Source: Streptomyces avermitilis MA-4680 = NBRC 14893 (lineage in GTDB: Bacteria; Actinomycetota; Actinomycetes; Streptomycetales; Streptomycetaceae). Taken from it: a DNA stretch of 64,000 nucleotides. Location of the stretch: positions 6,882,001-6,946,000 of the forward strand of contig NC_003155.5 in the NCBI RefSeq assembly GCF_000009765.2. Direction: 5' to 3'. Made by a program: the position numbers and the translations under genes. Below are positions 51,330-60,901 of this stretch, piece after piece; position 1 is the first letter of the stretch, and each line of letters starts with the position of its first letter. The notes under the pieces were generated by a model. It worked only from the letters and a program-made list of their open reading frames with translations. It did no database searches and was not told the origin of the DNA.

Positions 51330-54300
51330 GGGGTATCTCCCTTCCCCGTGTCGTCGTCCGGCGCGGCGTCCCTGAACCCCGGCCCGCGCAGCGGCGGACG
51401 TGCCGTCGGCGGATCGGGCTCCTGGCGGCCGGGACCGCGCGCGGAGACGGTGTGGCCGGCCGCGGGCTCACCCTGCGGCGAGCCCGCGGGCTCGGCATGC
51501 GGTGTCCTTGCGGGCCCGGCGCCCGGTGCGCTTGCGGCCTCGGCGCCCGGTGCGCCCGTGGCCCCCGGCTTCTCCTCGCTGGGCTTCGCCCCCGGCTTCT
51601 TGCCCAGGAGGCTCCCGCCGCGAGGCCGCCGCGGCAACGGCTCCGTCCGCAACGGCTCCGCCGGGGCCTGCGCCCCGGGCGGTACTCCGCCCCGGTGCGT
51701 CGTCCCGTCACCGCCGGAGGCAGCGCCCCGGTGCGTCGTCCCGTCACCGCCGGAGGCAACCGGCTCCGGGATGCTCACCAGACCGGCGAACAGCCCGATC
51801 AGCGCGAGCAGTTGAGCCACCGGACCGAACGCGCCCTCGCTCGCCGACACCGGCGACCCGGCCCCCGTCGCCGCCGCGATCCCCGCCCCCGCGAGCGCCA
51901 GGAACGCGATCGGTACGAGCAGCGCGTGCCGTTTCCACGCCAGCAGCGCCAGCACCGGCACCAGCAGGGCGAAGAACCCGGCGATCACGACGCCGACCAG
52001 CGTCAGCGCCACCGTGCCGAGCCAGAGGCCGGGCGCCGGCGGCAGCGGCTGCGGCTCGTCGGCGTTGGGGGCGCGGCGCCGCCACAGGGCGAGGCCCACG
52101 AGGGCCGCCACACCGGCCCCGCCGCCGATCAGCCCGGCCTCGTACGTCGTCGAGGGCGCGTACGACAGCTTGACCGTGCCGCCCGCGCCGGCCGGGACGC
52201 GCCAGCCCTGCTGCCAGCCGTCGAGCCGTACCGGCGTGAGTTTCCTGCCGTTCAGGGTGGCTTCCCAGCCGTCGTTGTAGTTCTCGTACGTCGTCAGGTA
52301 CGAGGCCGCGCCCCCCTCGACCGTCACCGCGCGGCGGTCGCCCAGCCAGTCGGCGATCCGCAGCGCCCGCCCGGCGGCCGCGGCCTCGGTGACCGTCCCA
52401 CGGGTCAGCGTCACGTCCGTCACCGCCAGCGGCCCCGCGTCCCCGGCCTCGACCCGGTGCGCTCCCGAGCCGAGGTCCACCGCCGCGCTCGCACGCCCCT
52501 TCCGGCAGAGCGTCAGCTCGATGCCCCGGCGCTCGACCAGATCCCGTACGGTCCCCCTCGCGCTCGTCTCGTACAGCTTGCCGTCGATCGCGAGCACCGG
52601 CCCCTTCCCACACGGCAGCGAGAACGTCCGGGTGCTCGACGGCTGCGGCGTCCGGTACTGGTCGAGGGCCGGGATGTACGCCTCCGTGAGGCCCACGGGG
52701 AGTTGCAGGTCGTCGTCCGCGACCGGGTTGTGCACCGTGACGGGGGCCGTCTCCGTGACGGTGATGTCCAGCCGATCGGTGGTGATCGGGTCGAAGCGGA
52801 CCCAGCCGTTCTCGTCGACCCCGGCGATCGCCGCCCCGTCCGGGGAGCTGATCGACACCTTCGTCGGACGGGACGAGAGCCCGCCCGCCGGGGCGAGGAC
52901 GAGGGAGCCGACCGCTTGCTTGCCCGGCCAGCTCAGCTGGATCGTCGGGTTGTCCCCGGCGATCCACGCGGTGGTCAGATCCCCGTCGGTGAGATTGCGC
53001 GCCGACAGGCCGGCGCCGAGCTTCGCCGTCGAGCCGGCCGTCGCGGTGATCCGGCTCCGCTGGTCCGGAGCCACCTCGTACAGCAGCCGGTCCAGCCCCT
53101 CGCCCGCGATCGGCACCGCGCTCGCCTTCACCTCGTACGTCCCCGCCGCCGCCGTCGAGAAGCGGCGGTGCAGGCCCGCCTCCGTGCCCGTCGGGGAGAG
53201 GCCGGTGGGGTCGGCGGCGCGGTGCAGCGACACGATCTCGGCCGCGGCGTCGGACCCGGAGGCGTCCGTGGGGAGCCGGAGCATCCGGGTCACCTGCACA
53301 CCCGGGATCCGGATCTCCGAGAAGCCCGCTCCGGTGAGCCCGGTCCGCCGCTCCACCGAGTCGAGGATCGTGATCTTCAGCCAACTCGTCGAGCCGGGAC
53401 GGACGTTGATCTTCTGGGTCATGCCGTCGGGCTGGAGATAACTGGTGACGGAACCCTTCTCCGTCTCCACGCGCACCCGCGTCGCCGCCGACCGCACCCC
53501 GCCCTGCGGCAGCGGGGTCACCTTGAACGACGACGGCAGGTCCACGGACCCGGTGAAGGCGATCCGCAGCCACTGCCCGTCGGCCGAGCCCGCCGCGCCC
53601 TCCGCCCACGCCGTGTCCGGGTTGCCGTCGAACGCGTTCACCGGGTCGTACTGCGGGAGGTGGAACAGCCAGTTGCCGCTGGAGGACGCCGTCACCGAGC
53701 GGGCCCCGCGCAGTTCGGCCACCGTCTGACGGTCGAGGCCCTTGGCCGGCAGGATCTGGTGCGGTGGCCTGCCGGGATCCTGGGCGCTGTCGCTCGCGTT
53801 CCGCTCGTCACGCGTATACGTGTACGAGGTGTTGGAGTTGACCAGCCCGAAGCGGGTGTCCGCCCTGCGCAGCCCGTCGCCCACCACCTGCATCTCCGGG
53901 GCGCCGAGGCCGGGGTGGCTGTCGCCGGTCAGCACGGCCGCCCGGTCGCGCATCGCGGGGTCGGCGGACAGCGGCAGCAGCGACTCCGGGCCGCCGGAGA
54001 CGACGGCGGTGCCCGCGACGGGGGTGAGCCCGGCCTGCCCGGGCCGGGGTACGTCCGTGCCCGGCTCGTAGATCTCCACGGCGCGCTGGCGCGGATACAG
54101 GCCCTCGACCTGCATGGGGGTGTCGTCCGCGATCCGTCCCCCGGTCATGACCGGGCCGAAGCCGGTGACACGCTGGAAGCCGGACTGCTCCAGCGTGCGC
54201 TTCACGGTCGTGGTCGGTACATAGCCGATCTGGTCGGGGTCCAGGTCGTTGCGTACGACGACGTAGTAGAGCCCGGCCCGGCTCAAGTAGTCGGCCAGGC

Positions 54301-55870
54301 CCGGGACTTCGCCACCCGTCATCAGGGCCTGCTCGACCGCGTCCAGCGCGCGCCGGTTGCCGGGGGTGCCGAAGGGCACGTAGTCACGCTGGGCCCAGCG
54401 GGAGTCGGCGAGCACGTCGAGGGGCTGGTCGATGGGGGAGCCCCAGGTGTAGATGCCGTGCGCGGTGGCCGGGACGACGAGCGCCCGGGAGTCGGGCGAG
54501 TACTTCTTCAGCCAGTCGGCCGTCGTGTGCCAGTACCGGGGGAGTTCCTGGAAGGAGCCGGGCTGCAGGACCGAGCCGTTGAGGTAGGGCCAGGCGAGTC
54601 CCGGAAGGATCAGCACGGCGGCGATCAGCGGAGCGAACCGGCGGCCGCGCACGGGACGCGCCCCGCGGGCCTGCGCGGCGACCCCCAGCAGATGGGCCAG
54701 GCCGAACACGAGCGCGAGAGCGAGCCCCGTCTGGAACTTGTAGATGTTGCGGAAGGGGACGAGCCAGCCGTTCAGCCAGTCCTGGACGACCCCGTGGAAG
54801 GGCGCGCCGAACGAACCGCCGTACCCGGCCAGGGTGATGAGCGCGACCGCCAGCACGGTCAGCACCAGCCAGCGACGCTCGGGCAGATCCCGTCTGGCGA
54901 GCCCGGCGAGACCGAGGCCGGCCGCGAGCGCCGAGCAGACGATCACGAGGACGGAGGACGCGACGGTCCAGCCGGCCGGCAGCCAGGCCTCGCCGAAGTG
55001 CAGATACGCCACCCAGTTCCCGGCGCCGCGCAGCGACTCGACCGCCGACATGGTGTCCGTCGTGGTCCGCGCAGTCTCCACGTAGGGAAGGAAGTTCTCG
55101 CCGTAGATGCCGAGCATCAGCAGCGGGACCACCCACCAGGCCGTCGCCAGGAGCACGCCGAGGACCCACCAGCCGATCAGCTTGCGCCGGCGTGGTCCGC
55201 GCGGGCGGGACAGCAGGTAGAGGCCGACGGGCAGGAGCGAGGCGAGGGTCGCGGCGGCGTTGACGCCGCCCATGAACGGGATGAACAGGGCCGAGCGGAA
55301 GGCCGCGACCCGGGCGCTGTGCCGCTCGTTCGTCAGCGGCAGCAGCACCCACGGGAGGAACGCGCCGGGCAGCGCGGCGGCCGAGGTCGAGCCGACGACG
55401 ACCGTGAACACCGGCCACAGCGCGTACGCCACGGCGGCGAGCAGCCGTGCCGGGCCGGTGCCGATCCGCAGCCGCTCGGCCAGCCGCAGCGCGCCCCAGA
55501 AGGCGACGGACACGACGAGGGAGAACCACAGCCGCTCCGCGAGCCACACCGGGAGGTGGATCAGCTTGCACAGCCCGTAGTACGGCAGCATCGGCCAGGC
55601 GTAGCCGACGTACTGGTCCTGGATGCCGCCGAAGCCGCCCCGGTCGTGCCACAGCTGCCCCAGGTCGGACAGGAACTGCCAAGGATCGAGGGCGACACCC
55701 AGCTTGGTGTCGAACGTCGTCCGCCCGGGGTGCACGGCCAGGAACAGGACGAACACCACGGCCCAGAACCCCAGCAGCCAGCGCCGCGACCGCGGGCCTT
55801 CCGGCGGCCCCTCGGCGGTCCCTACAGGTCGTACCGGCGCGGGAGGAGGGGCCTGGACCGTGCTCGTCAT
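51326..55870 (-). CDS. AftD-like alpha-(1->3)-arabinofuranosyltransferase (DUF3367)
   Basis: A 1,514-residue GT-C glycosyltransferase. About twelve helices in residues 30-480 include the conserved first-loop acid in TTFDTKLGVALDPWQFL (Asp54). Then come extracytoplasmic domains, one of F5/8C carbohydrate-binding type (NAFDGNPDTAWAEG), more helices near 1300-1410, and a proline-rich cytoplasmic tail. Mycobacterial AftD adds arabinofuranose from decaprenyl-phospho-arabinose to cell-wall arabinan. ATG 55870 overlaps the upstream gene by 4 nt. Streptomyces lacks arabinogalactan of that kind, so the glycan product here is not known. Confidence 0.87.
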   Translation of the reverse strand: MTSTVQAPPPAPVRPVGTAEGPPEGPRSRRWLLGFWAVVFVLFLAVHPGRTTFDTKLGVALDPWQFLSDLGQLWHDRGGFGGIQDQYVGYAWPMLPYYGLCKLIHLPVWLAERLWFSLVVSVAFWGALRLAERLRIGTGPARLLAAVAYALWPVFTVVVGSTSAAALPGAFLPWVLLPLTNERHSARVAAFRSALFIPFMGGVNAAATLASLLPVGLYLLSRPRGPRRRKLIGWWVLGVLLATAWWVVPLLMLGIYGENFLPYVETARTTTDTMSAVESLRGAGNWVAYLHFGEAWLPAGWTVASSVLVIVCSALAAGLGLAGLARRDLPERRWLVLTVLAVALITLAGYGGSFGAPFHGVVQDWLNGWLVPFRNIYKFQTGLALALVFGLAHLLGVAAQARGARPVRGRRFAPLIAAVLILPGLAWPYLNGSVLQPGSFQELPRYWHTTADWLKKYSPDSRALVVPATAHGIYTWGSPIDQPLDVLADSRWAQRDYVPFGTPGNRRALDAVEQALMTGGEVPGLADYLSRAGLYYVVVRNDLDPDQIGYVPTTTVKRTLEQSGFQRVTGFGPVMTGGRIADDTPMQVEGLYPRQRAVEIYEPGTDVPRPGQAGLTPVAGTAVVSGGPESLLPLSADPAMRDRAAVLTGDSHPGLGAPEMQVVGDGLRRADTRFGLVNSNTSYTYTRDERNASDSAQDPGRPPHQILPAKGLDRQTVAELRGARSVTASSSGNWLFHLPQYDPVNAFDGNPDTAWAEGAAGSADGQWLRIAFTGSVDLPSSFKVTPLPQGGVRSAATRVRVETEKGSVTSYLQPDGMTQKINVRPGSTSWLKITILDSVERRTGLTGAGFSEIRIPGVQVTRMLRLPTDASGSDAAAEIVSLHRAADPTGLSPTGTEAGLHRRFSTAAAGTYEVKASAVPIAGEGLDRLLYEVAPDQRSRITATAGSTAKLGAGLSARNLTDGDLTTAWIAGDNPTIQLSWPGKQAVGSLVLAPAGGLSSRPTKVSISSPDGAAIAGVDENGWVRFDPITTDRLDITVTETAPVTVHNPVADDDLQLPVGLTEAYIPALDQYRTPQPSSTRTFSLPCGKGPVLAIDGKLYETSARGTVRDLVERRGIELTLCRKGRASAAVDLGSGAHRVEAGDAGPLAVTDVTLTRGTVTEAAAAGRALRIADWLGDRRAVTVEGGAASYLTTYENYNDGWEATLNGRKLTPVRLDGWQQGWRVPAGAGGTVKLSYAPSTTYEAGLIGGGAGVAALVGLALWRRRAPNADEPQPLPPAPGLWLGTVALTLVGVVIAGFFALLVPVLALLAWKRHALLVPIAFLALAGAGIAAATGAGSPVSASEGAFGPVAQLLALIGLFAGLVSIPEPVASGGDGTTHRGAASGGDGTTHRGGVPPGAQAPAEPLRTEPLPRRPRGGSLLGKKPGAKPSEEKPGATGAPGAEAASAPGAGPARTPHAEPAGSPQGEPAAGHTVSARGPGRQEPDPPTARPPLRGPGFRDAAPDDDTGKGDTP
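51689..51758. repeat. 36-bp direct repeat inside the AftD-like gene
   Basis: A 34-bp sequence at 51689-51722 recurs without change at 51725-51758. The period of 36 keeps the frame and duplicates the residues SGGDGTTHRG in the cytoplasmic tail of the arabinosyltransferase. This is a recent in-frame duplication in a low-complexity region. Confidence 0.9.
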
Positions 55871-56592
55871 GGTGGACACCGCCGGAGGATGAGGAGGAGG
55901 TTCCAGGTGGCGAACTCGCGCAGCCCCGGCGCCTTCGCGACGGCTTCCGCGAGGAACGGCCAGTAGCGGGAGCGCGCCGAGACGACCGTGACGTCGTCGC
56001 GGGCGCGCACCTGCCGCAGGGTGGGTCCGATGTGCACGGCGAAGAGGTTCTCGCCGAGGGTGTGCTTGGCGGGCCGTCCGGTGCGCCGGCGGTAGCGGGC
56101 GCGGGCCCGCTCGGCGCCCAGGTAGTGCCATGGCGCCCACTCGTGACCGCCCCACGGGGACAGCCAGTTGGTGAACGACACGTAGATCAGCCCGCCGGGC
56201 CGGGTCACCCGCACCATCTCGCTGAGGAAGGTCTGCGGATCGGCCACGTGTTCGAGAACGTTGGAGGAGAAGCAGACGTCGGCGACCGCGTCCGCGAGGG
56301 GGAGCAGATATCCGTCCGCGACGACGGACCCGGCGGGGGGCTTCGGGCCGAGCTCCCCTACGTCCGGCTCGAAGAGGTAGGCGCCGGCCCCGCGCCGCCG
56401 GAACTCCTCGGTGAAGTAGCCGCCCCCGCCGCCGACGTCGACGACGGTACGGGCCTTCACCGGGCCGCCGTACGCCTCCACCTGGTCGGCGGCGTCCCGG
56501 GCGAGCAGGGAGTAGCAGGCCTCGGGGTCCTCCTGCTCGTGCCGGAAGGCACGGAAGAGGGCGAGGGAGCGGCGTATCGAGGGATCCTTCAT
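55867..56592 (-). CDS. Class I SAM methyltransferase
   Basis: A 241-residue methyltransferase: VVDVGGGGGYFTEEFRRRGA (motif I), then ADVCFSSNVLEHVADPQTF and MVRVTRPGGLIYVSFTNWL. It is the methyltransferase directly upstream of the AftD-like gene, overlapping it by 4 nt, and the GT4 gene overlaps its own start by 4 nt. A lipid or sugar substrate is likely. Confidence 0.9.
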   Translation of the reverse strand: MKDPSIRRSLALFRAFRHEQEDPEACYSLLARDAADQVEAYGGPVKARTVVDVGGGGGYFTEEFRRRGAGAYLFEPDVGELGPKPPAGSVVADGYLLPLADAVADVCFSSNVLEHVADPQTFLSEMVRVTRPGGLIYVSFTNWLSPWGGHEWAPWHYLGAERARARYRRRTGRPAKHTLGENLFAVHIGPTLRQVRARDDVTVVSARSRYWPFLAEAVAKAPGLREFATWNLLLILRRCPP

Positions 56593-57824
56593 GGGGTCCG
56601 GCCCCTCACCGCCTCCGCCGCCACCGCTCTGAACTGGCGGACCGTGTGCTTCCAGCGGTACTGGGCGGCGCGGTCGCGGGCCGCCTTGCCCATCAGTTCA
56701 CGGCGGTGGGAGGAGAGCGCGAGGGCGCACCAGGCCGCCGCGAAGGACGACTCGCCGCGGGCCAGCACTCCCGTCTCGCCGTCGGCCACGGAGTCCCTGA
56801 GACCGGGTACGTCGAAGGCGATCGCCGGGGTCTCACGGGCGGCGGCCTCGGTCACCACCAGGCCCCAGCCCTCGACCGCCGAGGGGTGCAGCAGGAGCCA
56901 GGCCGCGCACAGCAGCCGGTGCTTCTCGGCCTCGGAGACATGCCCGGCGAACTCCACGCCGGGCCCCGCGAGCTGCTCCAGGCGCGCCCGTTCGGGTCCG
57001 TCGCCCACGATCACCAGGCGGCCGCCGGTGACCGGCCGTACCCGCTCCCACAGCCGCAGCAGCAGATCGATCCGCTTGTACTCGACGAGCCGTCCCATCG
57101 CCACGAACAGCGGCTCGGGCGAACGCGGCGCGCGCGGCCCCGGTTCCTCGACCCCGTTGTGCACGACCCGGATGCGCTCGCGCTCGACGCCGATCGCGCG
57201 CAACGCGTGTGCCGTCGACGGCGAGACGGCGACCAGCAGGTTCCGGCGCTGCGCACCGGCCAGTGCCCAGTGTTCGAGTCTTCGGCCCAGCCGCGCGGCC
57301 GGCGCCAGGGGCCCGCCGAACCGCATCCGCCACAGGTCCGTGTGGACGTGGTTGACCAGGCACAGGGTCGGCCCGCGATGCCACAGCGGAGCCAGGTACG
57401 GCATGCCGTTGCACACCTCGACGAGCAGGTCGCAGGCGCCGACCCGGCGGTGGAAGGCGGACCGGGCGCGCAGGTAATGGCCGAGGTCGCCGCCCGCCGA
57501 GACGACGCGGTAGTCGTGCCGGGGGGTACCTCCCCGCTCATGGGGGTCCCCGTTCGAGCGAGGCCGAGAGCCCGGGGGAGGAGCCGGGAGCCCCGGGGAG
57601 GCCGGTCCGCCGCACAGCAGGGTGACCTGATGTCCGAGGCGGGTCAGTCCGTCGGCGAGCCGGTCGACGAGCAGTTCGGAGCCGCCCGCCGCGGGATTGC
57701 CGAGATCGCGATGGGCGAGGAAGACGATACGGCGCGGCTGTGGGGGGAGCGCCGGAGGGTCCGGAGGGTACTGCGCGGCAGGCGGGAAGGCGTCGCGCAG
57801 TGAGGACGGCACGTGCTGGGGCAT
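56589..57824 (-). CDS. GT4-family glycosyltransferase
   Basis: A 411-residue GT-B glycosyltransferase, group 4: N-terminal AHRDLGNPAAGGSELLVDRLADGL, C-terminal RLVEYKRIDLLLRLW and LHPSAVEGWGLVVTEAAARETP (the E-x7-E block). Residues about 75-103 are a low-complexity insertion read from a palindromic repeat, not present in family members as I know them. It is the first gene of the nine-gene operon and probably adds a hexose to a lipid carrier at the cytoplasmic face. Confidence 0.88.
   Translation of the reverse strand: MPQHVPSSLRDAFPPAAQYPPDPPALPPQPRRIVFLAHRDLGNPAAGGSELLVDRLADGLTRLGHQVTLLCGGPASPGLPAPPPGSRPRSNGDPHERGGTPRHDYRVVSAGGDLGHYLRARSAFHRRVGACDLLVEVCNGMPYLAPLWHRGPTLCLVNHVHTDLWRMRFGGPLAPAARLGRRLEHWALAGAQRRNLLVAVSPSTAHALRAIGVERERIRVVHNGVEEPGPRAPRSPEPLFVAMGRLVEYKRIDLLLRLWERVRPVTGGRLVIVGDGPERARLEQLAGPGVEFAGHVSEAEKHRLLCAAWLLLHPSAVEGWGLVVTEAAARETPAIAFDVPGLRDSVADGETGVLARGESSFAAAWCALALSSHRRELMGKAARDRAAQYRWKHTVRQFRAVAAEAVRGRTP
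57520..57590. repeat. Palindromic MITE-like repeat inside the GT4 gene
   Basis: A segment with mirrored halves (TACCTCCCCGCTCATGGGGG, and CCGAGAGCCCGGGGGAGG) around GTTCGAGCGAGG resembles the small palindromic repeats scattered between genes in many Streptomyces genomes. Here it lies in frame within a glycosyltransferase gene. Identification is from memory of that repeat class. Confidence 0.6.
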
Positions 57825-58048
57825 GGGTGCTCCAACTCGTCTCGGGGTGCGGAACTCAGCGTGGGGAGGGCGGGCGGGCAGCTCGCCGGTCGGCCGTGCG
57901 GGGGGACCTTCTGGGGGGTCTGAGCTCTTCTTGTCGCTCGGGTGTGGCCGGGTTGTGCTCGGGTGGGGTGGGACAGTTTTCGCCGAGCGGTCCGGCGCGG
58001 CTACTCACCGAGGTGACAATTTCCGGGGTTTGTGGAGCTGACGCCACG

Positions 58049-59026
58049 TCATATCGTGGGCGGAGGCGGGGAGGACTCGGACGTATCGGGATGTGAGCGC
58101 CCGCGTACCACCAAAACGGCACCCACCACAGCGAGGACGAATCCCGCCACACCGGCACCGATGGGCAACGTCCGCCCCACCATGCGCAGTTGACCACTCT
58201 CCTTCTTCGCCTGCTCGACCTGGTCCTTCTGGGTGGCCGCGGTGAAGGCGATCTTCCGGCTGTCGAGGAGGACGACCGCGTCCTTCTTCGCGCCCGGCGC
58301 CCGCAGCGTCTTGCGGGGCCCGACCTGGGCGTAGAGCACCCGTCCGGTGCGCTGGTCGGCGACCAGTTCGATCCCGTGATTGGCGTACCACTCCTCGGCC
58401 AGTACCTGGCTGCTCTTCGGGCGGCCCACCAGGGCGCCCGGCACCAGGCGGGTTCCGGTCCGCGTCGCGGGCACGGTGCCGGTGAAGCGGTAACCCTCGT
58501 AGCCCTGGATCTTCTTGACGCCCGAGTAGGTGAGGGTCACGGTCGCGCCGAGGGAGTTGTCCCACCAGCGGTAGGCGTGTTTGCGCACGTCGAAGGGGAA
58601 CTTCAGATAGGCGTCGCCCTCGAAGTAGGGCTTCTCCCGGCAGCAGTGCGCCGGCCGGTTGGTCTTCCGGTCGGTGACCCAGCGGCCCGGCATGAACTCC
58701 AGCGCGTCGTGCGGGTCGGCGGCCGGCAGCGACTTGTCCGTGTCGACGGTGGTCGTCACGTCCCAGACCGCCTTGCCGCTGCGCTCGCTGTCGGCGACGT
58801 TCCCGCGCACGCGCTGGGTGACGGTGATCTTCTGGCCGGCCACGGTGTCGACCTTGTCGACGTCGAAGACGCTGCCGGTGCCGGTGTAGACGGCGGTGGT
58901 GTCGATGTCGATCGGATTCACGGCGGCACGCGGTTTCACGTACCAGGCGAGCAGCGGGGCCAGCACGAGGAGGAACGTCCCGAGGCCCAGCAGGATCAAG
59001 GAGACGGGTGAGGCGGTTCGGCGCAT
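58049..59026 (-). CDS. DUF3068 membrane-anchored protein
   Basis: A 325-residue protein with a helix at each end (VSLILLGLGTFLLVLAPLLA near residue 7, LPIGAGVAGFVLAVVGAVLVV near 287) and a beta-rich extracytoplasmic middle, the layout of the actinobacterial DUF3068/PorA-like family. ATG 59026 (MRRTAS) has CTGGAG just before it; the frame opens earlier without a good ribosome site. It lies 224 nt upstream of the GT4 gene on the same strand and is probably part of the same envelope function. Confidence 0.83.
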   Translation of the reverse strand: MRRTASPVSLILLGLGTFLLVLAPLLAWYVKPRAAVNPIDIDTTAVYTGTGSVFDVDKVDTVAGQKITVTQRVRGNVADSERSGKAVWDVTTTVDTDKSLPAADPHDALEFMPGRWVTDRKTNRPAHCCREKPYFEGDAYLKFPFDVRKHAYRWWDNSLGATVTLTYSGVKKIQGYEGYRFTGTVPATRTGTRLVPGALVGRPKSSQVLAEEWYANHGIELVADQRTGRVLYAQVGPRKTLRAPGAKKDAVVLLDSRKIAFTAATQKDQVEQAKKESGQLRMVGRTLPIGAGVAGFVLAVVGAVLVVRGRSHPDTSESSPPPPTI

Positions 59027-59308
59027 CCGGGCACTCCAGGGGCGTGAGACGGCTCGACACACCAGGTGAGGCGGATGGTACGGGTGGATATGCATGTCCA
59101 CGGGTGAGTCGACACCGAGAGGGAAAGTGCGCGTGCGGTACGGGCCGGGAACCGTAGGCGCACCCTTGACGGGGTGTCAATGCATTGCCGAGACTGAGGA
59201 CTTGCCGGACGGGACCGGCAAGCCGGGCAGGGACCACGGGGCCGTGCGCCTTCGGTCCCGTGGAGCGCTGGGGTGGGGACGACCTCCGACAGAGAGGCTC
59301 ACCCTGCG

Positions 59309-59461
59309 ATGTCCAGACTGCTTGCCGCCGCTCTCACCGTCGTGGCCGCCACCGCACTCGCCGTGGGCGCCGCGCTCGGCATCGTCGCCCTGCTCGACGC
59401 GACCCCGGACCAGCCGAACACCCCACTGATCACATACGAGCACACCGGCCAGGAGCGCTGA
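59309..59461 (+). CDS. Small DUF2613-like membrane protein
   Basis: A 50-residue peptide with one N-terminal membrane helix (LLAAALTVVAATALAVGAAL) and the tail PNTPLITYEHTGQER. Mycobacterial AftD genes are flanked by a similar small protein of the DUF2613 family, which ends in a comparable VEYGSR-like tail. The ATG at 59309 is chosen because the hydrophobic segment starts there; GAGAGG lies 12 nt upstream. It is divergent from the DUF3068 gene. Confidence 0.65.
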   Translation: MSRLLAAALTVVAATALAVGAALGIVALLDATPDQPNTPLITYEHTGQER

Positions 59462-59504
59462 CGGTGCCTGCCCGCCGGGAGAAACCGACTCCAGGAGCAG
59501 CCCC

Positions 59505-60746
59505 GTGACCGCCCGTCCGTCGGCCCTGCCGACCCGTTCGGCCTGGCGGGATGTGCCGCGTCTCCAGGTGCGGCAGTTCGCGGCGCTCGCGATGGCCGAG
59601 GCACCCTTGCTCGCCGAGGAGATCCTGTGCGAGATCCGCCGTGAGTACCCGCATCTGCCCGTCGTTCTCGACGACTCCGGCGAGCCCATGGCACTGGTCG
59701 GCATCCGCCGCGCCATCGAGGTCTTCGTCCAGCACCTGGAGACCGCCGAGGGCCGCCCCCGCGTCCCTCCCGAGGTCTTCCAGGAGTTCGGCCGCGGCGA
59801 GGGACTGAACGGCCGCAGCCTCGACTCCCTCCAGGCGATCTACCGGCTCGGCGTACGCCTGGCCTGGCGCCGCTTCGCGGAGATCGGCCAGCAGGTCGAG
59901 ATCCCGCCTCCGGCGATGTACGAACTGGTCGACGCGGGCTACGAGTATCTGGACGGCCTGGTGGACCAGTCCGTACGCGGCTACGCCGAGGCCGCGGCCC
60001 GGCAGGCGGGCGAGCGCCTGCGCCTTCAGCGGCGTCTCATGGAGCTGCTGCTCGCCGAGCACCACCGCGGCGACCCGGCCGACGCGCTCGCCGAGCGGGC
60101 CGCCCGGGTGGGCTGGCCGCTGCCCGACAAGGTCGCCGTGGGCGTACTGCTGCGTCCGGCGCGCGAGGCCGTCGCCCCCGCGGTCGGGCAGGGTGTACTG
60201 CTCGACATGGAGTACGAGCAGCCCCACATGGTCGTGCCGGAGCCGGACGCCGCCGGGCGTCCGGAGCTGCTGCACCGCGCCCTGACCGGCTGGGCGGGCG
60301 CGATCGGCCCGCCCGTCCCCCTGGCCGAGGCGGCGAAGTCGCTGCGCTGGGCGGAGGCGGCGGTACGGCTCATGGAGCGCGGGCTGCTGCCGGGCGGCGA
60401 GGTGCTGCACTGCACGCAGCACACGGAGGCGCTCGTCCTGTTGCAGCCGGAGGAGCTGATCGACGACCTGGCGTCACGGTGCCTGGCACCGCTGGCCCAC
60501 TGCGGCCCCACGCACCAGCGCCGCCTCGCGGAGACACTGCTGGCCTGGCTGGAGACCCGGGGCGGGGCTCCGGAGGTCGCGGCCCGCCTGGGCGTCCACC
60601 CGCAGACCGTCCGCTACCGCCTCCGGCAGATCCGCGAACTGTGGGGCGGCGAGATCGACGACCCCGACCGCCGCTTCGAGCTGGAGCTGGTGCTGCGGAC
60701 ACAGCGGCTGCGCGGCGAACTCGGCGGCCCCAGGGCCCGCCGGTAG
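59505..60746 (+). CDS. PucR/CdaR-type transcriptional regulator
   Basis: A 413-residue regulator. The C-terminal helix-turn-helix (about 345-395) reads LAWLETRGGAPEVAARLGVHPQTVRYRL, the PucR family signature. The centre is GGDEF-like (CdaR) and the N-terminal 180 residues are a helical sensor domain. GTG 59505 has AGGAG before it. Related actinobacterial proteins are global or developmental regulators; the effector is not known. It stands 43 nt behind the small membrane protein gene. Confidence 0.87.
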   Translation: MTARPSALPTRSAWRDVPRLQVRQFAALAMAEAPLLAEEILCEIRREYPHLPVVLDDSGEPMALVGIRRAIEVFVQHLETAEGRPRVPPEVFQEFGRGEGLNGRSLDSLQAIYRLGVRLAWRRFAEIGQQVEIPPPAMYELVDAGYEYLDGLVDQSVRGYAEAAARQAGERLRLQRRLMELLLAEHHRGDPADALAERAARVGWPLPDKVAVGVLLRPAREAVAPAVGQGVLLDMEYEQPHMVVPEPDAAGRPELLHRALTGWAGAIGPPVPLAEAAKSLRWAEAAVRLMERGLLPGGEVLHCTQHTEALVLLQPEELIDDLASRCLAPLAHCGPTHQRRLAETLLAWLETRGGAPEVAARLGVHPQTVRYRLRQIRELWGGEIDDPDRRFELELVLRTQRLRGELGGPRARR

Positions 60747-60901
60747 CCGTGGACGCCGACAGCCCGGGCACGCCGACCGTCAGAGGTATGCGGTATCGGT
60801 GCACGCCGACAGCCAAAGGCACGCCGCAGAGCTGCACCCTCGTCACTTCCCGCAACGTCCGCACCGCAGGGCCATTGCCCGGCCAAGCCACTATGACTAG
60901 C

